In this document: piece after piece, positions 1 through 10,365 of the stretch | Layout: every line of letters begins with the position of its first letter | Numbering within the stretch: the stretch's first letter is position 1 | Source of the DNA: Chiua virens | Lineage: Eukaryota > Basidiomycota > Agaricomycetes > Boletales > Boletaceae | Assembly (NCBI GenBank): GCA_019787685.1 | Contig: JAHNUO010000012.1 | Coordinates: forward strand, 496,001-560,000 | Reading direction: 5' to 3' | Length of the DNA: 64,000 nucleotides | The notes under the pieces: generated by a model | Databases searched by the model: none | What the model was told of the DNA's origin: nothing | Seen by the model: the letters and a program-made list of their open reading frames with translations, nothing else | Translations under genes and position numbers: made by a program

Positions 1-528
1 TACACCGTGTGCATACCGCCACCAAACTCGTGCTCGCAGTAAATTTAGTACGTTTCGGTCCAGACCTGGTGCGGGTTGCAACTAATTAGAAGGATAACCT
101 CCTACTTCGAGATTGCAGTTCGCCATGTCCGCATATCGTGATATGAGACAAAGTGTATGGCCAGCGTAGACAATATATTATAAGTCGTCGATAACCTGGC
201 GCTGGTCGAGCAATACTCTGGGACGCTCGTGATCGGTCAGCGACAAGATCCATGGATTAGCCCCACCGGAAGTACATCCGCCGGAACCACGATGTTAGGA
301 CACGTCTGAACGCCTTGCAATATACTTTATTTTCCCTTTGAGAAACAAGGTCCGTCCACCATTCATCCCGAGATTGGGACAGTCGGATGGTGTAACGGAC
401 AGGAGTCATGCCACTCGTACAGGCCTGCTAAATGATACTCCTGGTTCGTCTAGACGTACATTACACACATATCGCCTAGCTGTGTCCCGCGCTGCCATGA
501 TACAGAATACAGTGTCCGGAAAACCAGC
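1..528. other. No gene recognised; downstream flank of the first DUF6534 gene
   Basis: This stretch lies past the predicted stop of the minus-strand DUF6534 gene. Short open frames exist on both strands, but none resembles a family I know or joins the neighbouring gene model. I see no tRNA, repeat or mobile element in it. Confidence 0.4.
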
Positions 529-2623
529 TCAGTCACATGCGACGGGATAGCGCGACATAGACAATTCCCGCTCCGACTGGCAATCCACCGTCGTCTGAAT
601 GCGTACTTCCAATTCTCTGGGTGGCAACCACTATGCGACGAGGGCGCTTCGTGACGACGCCGAGCTACAGACGAAAAGGAGAGACACACCTTCTCAGGGT
701 CCGGCTCAAAGTCAGAGACATAAGGTTGCGTGGACACGCGAGAGAGCCGCAGGGGATCAGCAGGGTCATTGTTCCCTTGGGGATGATAGCGCGTACTGAG
801 CCTGGGAGACGAACGATGTCACGTTCGAACGCAAGGTAAACGTGAACCGAGAACGAATGCGGGGCTTACAGGGCGAGATACGCGTTGATGTACACTGGGA
901 CGACCAACGACCTCATTACTCGTGTATGCGTGCATGAGTTGGTGGAGGACATACGCTGTGTGAGGTTGAAACAGAACCCGACAAAGATAAAGTTCTGCGA
1001 CATCCTTGAATACTGCGTCACACGACACTGAGTGATGGTCCAAATCGAGTGGTGCCTCTCCACTCACGAAGGCGGCGACAAGGGCAGCATTGATCCTGAG
1101 GCAAGTTGTCAGTTGGCCTTGGCGGTGGTAAGCATGAAACGAGAACGACGCACGCAGCAAGCAAGCCTTTGAAAGGGCAGGTGATCAAGAGATCGGGAAT
1201 CCAAACCGAGCATGCAGTGGCTTACCCGTGGCGATAACATATGCAACAATGGTTTTAAGCGCCGAATCCGTTCTTGGGCATGAACAGATAAATATACAGT
1301 CCATCCAGGTCAACTTGAGTTTTTTTTACCTGCGAAAGCCTGCTTTGGACGTGAACAAATAGTAGCACAAGATGATGGCTACGAAAAAATCGCCCAACAT
1401 CCCCGCAGAAAAGTCGAGGTAAAGTAGGTACTAGGAGCGAAGACGTGAGAAGCCCGGAGCATGAAGACTAGGGTGTAAACTTGAAACTGACAGAGAAGGT
1501 ATGGAGTCGGATGTGGGGCTTCAATATCAAGCTAGACACGCCGAGAGTTCATACGTGTTTCAGCACACGAGAATTGGGACCTACGATCTTATGGTAATCA
1601 CTGTAACGCGTTCAATCCTCGCAACGAACATCACGGCAGGTAGCTCACCAAGGCCAAGCACTGCAGTAGACACCACGAGTCCCATAGACGAAATCAAGTT
1701 TTTGGGAATGCTTACATAGTTCACAAGTGGTCAAGAAACCCTGAGAATAGGGATCAAAAGTGATTTGATTTCTCAATGCTTTACTCACCACGATCGAGGC
1801 CAAGAAAACGTTTTGGTCACTGACTATACAAAGTCAGCACACTGCAGTACAGATGAAACAGGAAAGACCATACGCTTCCATACTTGCCACCCAAACATGC
1901 TGTATTTCAAGTGAATGAATGATATCCAACTCATCGAGAGGAAATATTCACGATCGCACGACCACATCCGTGACACTCTGAAGCGGTTCAAGAACATTGA
2001 GAAACGAGATTGATCGTCATAAATGTTAGATTGGCTTACCGTTACCGCAATATGGAGCTAACAAAGACAGCGTACTCAGACACAATTGAAATTGTCGAGG
2101 CAAGAAACTCACGAAGAGGCTCCTGACAAAAGCAGTCAGCATAATCCAAAGAAACAGAAGCGTGATCACGGACCACACGGGCGTTACGACAGCGATAGGA
2201 TTCAGGTAGTTGATCACGAGATAGTGATAGAGTACGTGACTGGTCAAGCACACATCGAACGTACCCAGCATCCTGCATAGCACATTTACATACATTTGTT
2301 CGCGAATGTGTTCGGACTCACCATAGGAAGCGCCACCTATTTGCGATACGTAACCGAAGAGTGTGATTAGCGACGTATAGAACGATTGGACGAGAACGAG
2401 AACTTGCAATCAATTTGAGGGTTAGAGAATCTTTGGGGTACCGTTGATAGTAGATATAGGTCTGGGAACTCGTCACACCCCAAACACTGTAGAGTATCTG
2501 AGCATCAACATGCTATATGCGACGGGGAAAAGATGCTCACGCTGCGGCAACAAGCCCACCAACGAGCAGCGACCCCAGGAAGCTGTCTGGGTTAAAAGGC
2601 GGGTAGGAAATCCATTCAGCCAT
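529..2623 (-). CDS. DUF6534-type seven-helix membrane protein, paralogue A (possible 1-nt frameshift)
   Basis: Multi-exon gene of a family common in Agaricomycetes; its function is unknown to me. Exon 1 (2623-2541) starts at ATG and encodes LGSLLVGGLVAAA, the usual first helix. The next exon carries TYIYYQRYPKDSLTLKL, then come LTSHVLYHYLVINYLNP, SVTDVVVR, MFGWQVWKR, LSDQNVFLASIV, GMLGDFFVAIILCYYLF, a helix ending VAYVIATG, SQNFIFVGFCFNL and VYINAYLAL. The last exon reads ELEVRIQTTVD and stops at TGA 529-531. Exon order and phases match the two paralogues at 3721-5818 and 55923-58052. Two oddities: exon 2 appears to end at a GC donor (GCAAGT), and the tiny exon near 2325-2339 is 15 nt instead of 14, which would shift the frame. 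It could be a recent pseudogene or an assembly error. Family assignment is from recognised sequence pattern. Confidence 0.75.
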
Positions 2624-3720
2624 GATAGCATTCGATGCAAATAACCCAAGACGATGACGTCCGGAAGATGTGGCAAATCACTGCATAATAAGTCTTAAAC
2701 TTCCGTGCCACCCATGAAACGAAATTCAACGCGTGATCAGACGATCTGTTTTGAGTCGACGCTCGGGATTAATCGAATGCAAGCGCAACCGAAGACCGCG
2801 CAGTGCGCCGCGTTTCACCAACGACCTAACCCGGGGATTTCCGAATGGGAACCAAGTTCCAACGCGGAAGTTTCAGCTTTCAAAACAGCATTGGGGCCGC
2901 CTCGTGGTCACTGAATCAGCAAAGGCCAAAAAGATGAGGCGCTTTTCGACAGATATAAGATCAAATAACCCACAGTTTCCCTGTGTGCTTATCTGCATAG
3001 CAAATGTAGCGAGACCACAGCAGAGTGTTGGTGCGTTGTCATGGATTCTATCACATTCTAAACAGACACCACCCATCTCAACAGGCTCCGCGCTGTATGT
3101 CAGCTGTGAATGTTGTTTTACGAAAAGCTTCCGTGACAACATGGATTGCTTGTCGCAGGTTCAACCAAAGGCTCTCCTGGAGGCCTCACGAATCTTGAAA
3201 ATTGAACGAGCGAGACGACGCTTCATCAATGCTAATTCACCGTTTGGATTCAGTGGGTCGTGACATGGGTCCAATACGTACCGACTAATTCGGAACCAAA
3301 GATATGCGTGCGATTGCACGCGCGATCGGCTGGCCGAATCGAATTCGTCAACTTGAAAGGTGTCAAGGATCAAGTTTCAAGTGAAAGCTACCGCTCTGTC
3401 TCCTGTGGTATTGAAACAAACTCAGGCTTAGTAGGATCAACAAGGACAAGGATGAACCAGTTCTGGGTGTCGGTCGATCGGCGACTTGATGAAGTTTGAA
3501 CACATAAGTATGCGCTGGGTTGTAGGTGGGGCTCGGGAGTAGCCGGAGACACACTAAATGCATATTACAACTGACGGTCAGACCCGCGTTCGTGAGCCCT
3601 AGGAGTTCCAGTACTCCATGGACCTATTTTTACTGATTCTATCTCGGGGTTTGCATCCCGTGCTGCCCCGAAACTTGAAGGAAAACAGAGACGAGGATTT
3701 GATACGTTATTTCCTGTGCT

Positions 3721-5818
3721 TCAATTCCCCCCAGGCGTTGCTGGCAACGCGCTCACAATCGGGGGGTTGTCCCGTTCCGATCTTTGGTCAACCGTCGTCT
3801 CGATGCATACCTGCAACTGTTACAACACAACAAGCGAAGTGAACGAGTAAGAAAAACAAGTTGAATGCAAAGTACACAAAGAACGGAGCCAAAGAAACGT
3901 ACCTTGTCGCTACGTAGCGTCGACAATAAGTCCTGGTCAAAGTCGGAAATATAAGGCGAAATTGGAAGCCTGGAGGGTTGGAGGGAAACAGGGCGGCTGT
4001 TCCTTCTTCTGATAGGCTGACGCGCGTTAAGTCTGGGTGATAACTCATCAGCATCATGGCTCTCCGTAAGGAAGAAAAATAGAAGTTTTGATTCAGGCTT
4101 ACAGGGCGAGATATGAGTTAATGTACACTGAAGCAATCAAGTCTTCAGTACGAGCACGTGATTTGGTCGAAGATACCTACTCTTTGCGAAATTGAAGTAG
4201 AAACCGACGAAGATTAAATTGTCAGGCATCGTCGCATACTACGATACGAGATTAGTGACATTCCAAGGCGGCCCGGTCCGCAGTCCACTCACGAACATGG
4301 TTCCCATTGTAGCATTAACGCTGGCTTACTGTCAGTTGTCGACGATGACAGGGGTCAATCGAGAACGACGCACGCTGCAAGAAAGCCTAGGAAAAGATTA
4401 ATCTAAGCGATGGTCAAGGCATCTTAGAGTCTGATTGGGTAGCGCACCAGTGGCGACGATGTATGCAATCAGGGTCTTAACCAATGTATCCTTACTGGGG
4501 AAACGAAGAAATGAACATGCAGTAAATAGAGGCGAGACCCCCTCACCTTCGAAAGCCCATTCCTGACGTAAACAGATAGTAGCAGAGAATTAGAGCCACA
4601 AAAAAATCTCCCAACATCCCTGCGGCGAAACCCAAAAAGAATAGGTACTAAGGGAGTTGCAAGCAACCATATGCATAAACTGAGCTGCAAACTGACGGAG
4701 AAGCTATTGATTCGCTCAAAGGTCTGAAGTTCGAAACTAGGTATTCTCAAAGTTGATATTTCATCGAAAAGGCGACTTCCTGGACGTACGCTCTGACGGT
4801 TATAACTAGAACACATCAGTTGTCGAAACAATTACCTGTGGGAAATCCTTACTCATGCCAACAACTGGACGTGCGAGTCAGGTAGAGCGGACAGGTCCTT
4901 GAACATACTTACCTAGATCACAAAGAGTTATGGTACCCTGAGAGATGGATCAGGAAAAGATTGGAATTGCGACCTTTGTGTAACTCAACTCACCACCATA
5001 GACGTCAAGATAACATTCCGATCACTGACTAAACTACATGAAAAGATGTTATAACCGATCGAAGAAGAGACCTACGCTTCCATATTCGCCAAGCAAACAT
5101 ACTTGGTCTACTTCAGAGGGGGTATAAGCGATAGACCTGGAGGAAAAACTCACGATCGTATGATTGAATTCGTAACGCACTGAAATCAAATGGTCGGAAA
5201 CCACAATGATATCACAGAGAGGGTCTTACCGTGACTGCAATGTGGAGCTGGCAGAGTCAATGTGTGCTCAGACAAAAACCTGCTTATCAAACAAAGAAAC
5301 TCACGAAAACGCTCCTGGTGGAATGACGAGTGAGTACCACGAGAACGTTTGAAAAGAGAATGCGTTCACCTACCAAATAGGTTTCTGAAGTGCTCGTATG
5401 TTCATGTAGGTCGTCACGAGATAAGTGTAAAGTATATGACTAGTCAGACCGGCGTCGCAAGTGCCCAAGACCCTACAATGCGTTAGGAAGAATACGAATA
5501 TTACTTGAGAGTGTCTCGGACCATAGAAACGCCACCTGTAACGAACGAAAAGGTGCAACGTCAGAGGATTAGGGATAAGACAAATCTACTAATGAAAGAC
5601 TTGACAATCAGTTTCAGGGCAAGTCGGTCTTTCGGATATCGTGAATAATAGATGTAGGTCTGGGTACTCGTAATACCCCAAAAACTGGACATTGCTCGTC
5701 AGTTTGGAACATCCCTCCCACTGGAAAGAGCTTACGCCACAGCTACGAGCCCGCCAACGAGAATTGCACCCAACGTGTTATTTGCATTAAGAGACAGAGC
5801 AACGTCCGGTTCAGTCAT
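3721..5818 (-). CDS. DUF6534-type seven-helix membrane protein, paralogue B
   Basis: Second member of the same family, same strand as paralogue A. It starts at ATG 5818 with MTEPDVALSLNANNTLGAIL. The exons then give TYIYYSRYPKDRLALKL, a 14-nt exon encoding VAFLW (near 5524-5537), LTSHILYTYLVTTYMN, LHIAVT, MFAWRIWKR, LSDRNVILTSMV, GMLGDFFVALILCYYLF, KTLIAYIVATG, MPDNLIFVGFYFNFAK and VYINSYLAL. The cytoplasmic tail is LNARQPIRRRNSRP... and ends near VCIETTVDQRSERD at TGA 3721-3723. The introns are short with consensus ends, and I found no frame break. The family is typically seven-helix and membrane-bound with no assigned activity. Arrangement in a local cluster suggests tandem duplication. Confidence 0.8.
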
Positions 5819-7415
5819 GGTGGCGTTTGATATAAAGGACGGCAAGTTTACTGGTAAAGAGGGAAAAGGCCTGTTAAAGCTCGCATATAAGTGCTGATAC
5901 AAAAAGCACACAGCCCACTGTATCAACTCCGATGTATCTTGATGGGTTGCCGTTCCCGGTATCAATTGGCTATCTCTTCGTAGGAAGGGGAGCTTCTGAA
6001 TGAAAATCAAACTGTCAACACATGAGAGAAATATCCTCCTACAACTTTCCTGTGGCTTATTTAGCATGCCAAGCGAGGCCAGAGTGCCCACGTTGGCATG
6101 AATGTCGCATTTAGAGACCAAGATCTGTAGGTTGGTTTGTCCGAGGTATATTTTGCGAATAGTGGCATGTAGAGTGGCGAAAGCCGCTGATACCCCTCCG
6201 GAACTGCGGGGAAGGCATCGACATGTTGAGATGCCCAACCAACCTCGCGGACGACCGGGGGTGACAGTAAAATTTCCCGAACGTCTCCGCGAACCCAGTG
6301 TTCGGGATCGATTAACACGAGTGCCAGCGCACGACCCCCATTCTTGGAAGTTGTCTGGACAAATTCATGCACGATTGCAAGCAAACGACTGGCTACAGAT
6401 GGTTTCAAGCGATCGTCATGCCCCGGAACGACATGAAACCTTCGGAACAGACTCATTGGAAGGATCATTTCGAATGCCTGGTAAGTCATGGCTATCACGG
6501 TGCGGTAAGTTTGAAGTCTGGATCGTGGGAACTTTTATCGAACGAATTGTTTTCCAAGCCAGTGACATTGTGGCCGCCTCAGTTCCTTCCTGTGGCATTG
6601 TACATATGCTGACGGGGTCATGATCATCGAAAATTTAATCTGACAGATATGTGCCAGCATAGCCAACGACTTGCAATTGCAACCTTCACAGTCTGGCTCA
6701 ATTCCTCGGCCACCAGCGAAACGAGGAAACTAACTCAACTCCGAGTCTGATTACACGACATGATGATGTGGCAACACGTCTGCACTTCGCGGTTTCCAGT
6801 GATTCATTTCCGCCGCCGCCGCCGTGCTCTCTTTATCCATACCCAGCAGTCGGAGTATGCCCTGACATCCCCGGCGATGTCAAATATTCACATCAGATAA
6901 TTCACGAACTGTATTCCTTTAGCCATCCAATTCTGATTCATGTGTCTTAGGTGGGTTGTTGCGCAGAGCCCTCGTTCTCGTCTTTCTGACAATCAATCTT
7001 ACTATGCGCTGGGGCTGATTGTGATACGAGTTCAGATATAGCCATTATCTTGACCATGCTCTATTTTCCGCGTTTCCCAACTCCCAAGGGACCGACACTG
7101 CGGTAGCGCCGTCGAGCCCGTGAGGTCTACTTCGGACATTCCTTATGACAATGGAAGCGATGTTCTGATCGGTCTTCAATTACGGGACCGATGAAGATTA
7201 TCATGATACTGGGAGCTCTGGTCAGCCACCGGGGCCAACATTGTTTTATGAATACCTGCATGACAACATAACATACGTGGACATTCCTAGAATAATAGCG
7301 CTATCGAGTTCCACTATGATCGAAGTTCCTCACATTTGGGTTCCTGAAAATGTCCTCCGATCGTCTTCTACTAAAGCTCAAGTACGACCCAAACACAAAT
7401 CATTATCGCTGATTA
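5819..7415. other. Unassigned sequence between DUF6534 paralogue B and the DNA transposon
   Basis: Open frames lie on both strands: 6061-6498 minus and 6102-6623 plus overlap, and 7241-7510 plus runs into the transposon end. None matches a family I recognise and they exclude one another, so I call no gene. The minus frame at 6061-6498 has a coding look (LALVLIDPEHWVRGDVREIL) and may be a degraded exon. A short run of CCGCC repeats lies near 6811-6822. The right edge is fixed by the TA target site and TIR of the pogo element at 7414-7416. Confidence 0.3.
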
Positions 7416-7441
7416 CAGTAGACTTTTTCATAATGCATGCG
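7416..7441 (+). repeat. Left terminal inverted repeat of the pogo-type element
   Basis: It reads CAGTAGACTTTTTCATAATG onward and is preceded by TA. It matches the reverse complement of 54799-54824 at 23 of 26 positions. Confidence 0.85.
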
Positions 7442-8321
7442 GTACTGATGCATAAATTTCATTTCGCATGGACTTTTGTGTTCCACCATAGCGGAGTGCG
7501 GGAGAAATGACAAATTCTTGCATAAATGATACTGCATTGCCTTCCGACTCAGAATATGCAGCATGACATAGTCATTTTGCACAGTACCGGATGATTGGAA
7601 TGCTGAGGAGTCTGGACTGGTCCCAGTCGGAACTTGATGACCCGAGGAATGGTGGCTCAATTATGATATATGATATTGCCCCTTAATGCACCCCATGTGC
7701 AGCATCCCTGCCAGGCCTGCCAGTCACTGCCATCATCTGGTGTCAAAGGGATGAAAATCAAACTTTTTACACTTGTCTTGTATCTGAATCACCCAACTTG
7801 TCATGCCTCAGGCAGATCTGCCAACTCGCAAACCACAACCCCAACCAGGACCATACAACCAAAGGCAGCCACACACCAATGCAGCCTTGGGTGGTTGGAA
7901 TGCTCCCGCTACTTCAGCAAAGCCAATCGAGTCCAAAAAACATGAAAATTTGACATTGCATGATTGGCTCACCATCTTTGCATTCATCGATTCTCACCCA
8001 AATGCGTCCCAAAGCCAGGTTGTTGAGCACTTTAGGACCTTGCAAACAGGTGCACTGGAATTCACTCAGTCGACATTGTCATGGAAACTGAAGGACCGGC
8101 CTGAATTGGAGAAGCGTGTCCAGTCTTACCCAAATGCACTCTCGGGAAAACGTCCTCGCATTGTCACAAGTCCGGAAGTTGAGAAAGCTTTGATCCTTTG
8201 GGTGAGGTCTATGGAGGAGAAAGGTGAAGCCATTAATGGGCCAATGCTATGTGAAAAACGAAGGAGGTTTGAGGATGAGTTCAACATTCTGGAGGAAAGG
8301 AGACTCAATGGTGATGGATGG

Positions 8322-9053
8322 TGTTACAATTTCTTTCTTTTGTCTCACTTGTACTTCTTCTCTTTACTCGATACCTAGGTATCATCGTACGTTCATCCGT
8401 ACTCGTTCTCTTTTACCTCTGTAACTCCACACTGGCTTTACCCGGGTGCTTACGTTCTTCTTTTCACGTCATCATCCGATGGCATCGCACTTACTCATTC
8501 CCTTCTCATCATCATCCGATGGCTTCGCATTTGTCATTTCACCTTCGTCATCGTCCGTTGCCTTCGCATCATATGATTTCCCTTTTTGATTACTGTGCAC
8601 TCCTTTTGGCCCTTTGGCCCTTCCGCTCTTCTGGCCTTCCCCTTTTAGTTACTTGGTCTGTGTGCAGTTCACGTAGTATAAATACCTCACAGCGATACTC
8701 TTGTACCCTAGTCTTGATCTCCGCAATCTAGCTGAGTATCACTGCTCCACTCGGACTCCTCCTTGTGACCACTCGACCAGGGACTTCTCTCATCGTCCCT
8801 TGACCCAACACTTGGACTCATCGCAGTCAACCCTCGACCCTCGACCGTCCCAAGGGTATAGATTCCCAAACGGACAATTCTCAGCAACGCCTGAGTTTTC
8901 ACTCGTCTCTCTGGTAGCAACTTGCTGATCAGAAACCCTCATTCGACTCTTCAGCGCACCATGTATCAAGTGGTGGTTGTTTGAGTTATCACAGCCACTT
9001 GGTACTTGGCGCTTTTGCGGCTACGTTAGGTCCTACCCGGAACTATCGTAACA
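8322..9053 (+). repeat. 5' LTR of family 1 (732 bp)
   Basis: It starts TGTTAC and ends GTAACA. A TATA box (TATAAATA) sits at 8677-8684. The 3' LTR copy is about 40 bp shorter because it lacks one unit of a CATCATCCGATGGC repeat near 8470-8525. Confidence 0.92.
8677..8720 (+). promoter_or_regulatory. Family 1 LTR promoter and predicted RNA start with self-primer
   Basis: TATAAATA at 8677-8684 is followed, about 32 nt on, by TAGTCTTGATCT (8709-8720). This 12-mer is complementary to 9056-9067 just inside the LTR. The spacing fits an RNA that begins with the primer sequence, as in Tf1/sushi elements. The start site is inferred, not observed. Confidence 0.6.
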
Positions 9054-9067
9054 TAAGATCAAGACTA
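9054..9067 (+). other. Self-priming primer binding site, family 1
   Basis: AGATCAAGACTA at 9056-9067 starts 2 nt after the LTR. There is no tRNA-like TGG start. It is complementary over 12 nt to the predicted 5' end of the element's own RNA (8709-8720). Confidence 0.6.
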
Positions 9068-9455
9068 CCAATACAGCCTGCCTTCATGCAGCTAGCTGCC
9101 CACCATTGCCGGACGACCTCCCACCCGTCCACTCTTGAACCCCACTTGGAATCTTCGGACCACCAACACCCCATCGTCGGACCTATCTGACAAAAATCCT
9201 GAACCCTCGACCCCACTTTCTGAACCCCAGGAAGCAGACTTCGACATCAACGTCGAACACCTTGACTCAGAGGACGAAACTCAGCGACTAGCTGACCGTC
9301 TTCACCAATCACTCGACCTCCCCGCACTTGCCACCTTCGCGTCCCCAACGACCCCACAAAGGCCGAACCCCGGACCACCATCTATCCGGAACCCAAACCC
9401 ATCCATTGTACCCCCACCCGTCCGGTTTCAACAAACCGCCACTACCTCGACCAAC

Positions 9456-10365
9456 ATGTCTAACAAGGCAGTTGAACTTCATCTCGGAAAACCCGCCGCC
9501 TTCAATGGCTCCTACGATCGAGCTATACCATGGCTCAACGACGTCACCACCTACCTCTTTGTCAACGAAGACATCTACAACACCGAAAACAAACGAGTCG
9601 CTTTTGCGCTCTCCTTCATGACTGAGGGATCTGCTCTGACTTGGGCTGACACGTTCCGCGCCAAATCCATCTCAGCTAGGTCCTTCGGTACTTGGGCTGA
9701 CTGGCAGACGGAGTTCCGAAAGGACTTTGAACACCACGACACCAGGGGCGACGCCATCGCCTGGTTATCCACTGCCCGCACCACCAAGAACGAGGATGTT
9801 CCCTCATATATGTATCTCCTCCTTCCGCAACAAGGTCGTCACCGCAGGTCTTACCGGATCTGACTCCGTCCTTATCAACTTCTTCGCCGCTGGTCTCCCA
9901 CCTTCCCTCATGAGGCGCATCCAAGGCATGGACATGGTCCCCACCACGATCGACAAGTGGTTTACCCAGGCCATCCACTTCAAAACCCAATGGGAACGCG
10001 CCGACGAGATTGCCCATCAAAACAAGAAACCAGCTGCCGCCGTCGTTTACCACGACAACCCCCCTCGCAAGAAGGAGCGAGACCCCGACGCCATGGACGT
10101 AGACGCCATCTATGTTCCAAAGTTGACCGAAGCTGAGCGAAAGCAATGCTTCGAACAAAAACTTTGTTTCCGCTGTTGCAAACCCGGGCATCAAACGTCC
10201 GCCTGCACAGCGTTCCCCACCAAGAACCTGCCATCATCCACCTCTAAGAAGGTCAGGAAAACCACTCCAAAACCTGAACCAATTCCCGCCCTGATAGAAG
10301 TGGAGGAGGATGATGAGGATGCCATGAGCGTCAACAAGGTGACCACTCCGGTCACAGGTTTTTAA
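9456..10365 (+). pseudogene. gag: Family 1 gag, frameshifted
   Basis: Capsid/nucleocapsid gene of the family 1 chromovirus. The first ATG of the conserved part is at 9456, and the frame is open upstream to 9096 without an ATG. The capsid region includes AFNGSYDRAIPWLNDVTTYL and EGSALTWADTFRAK, typical of fungal Ty3 Gag. The frame breaks near 9808-9813: four extra bases (tcatatatgtatctcc) shift VPSYISSFRNKV, and the remainder continues in another frame to 10365. The C-terminal half holds a CCHC knuckle, CFRCCKPGHQTSAC, around 10165-10206. The stop TAA at 10363-10365 follows a run of five T and overlaps the open pol frame. The 4-nt insertion probably inactivates this copy. Confidence 0.8.

Noticed and set aside
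6061..6623. Overlapping open frames on both strands
   Set aside because: They exclude each other and neither shows a known domain or splice structure; not called as genes.
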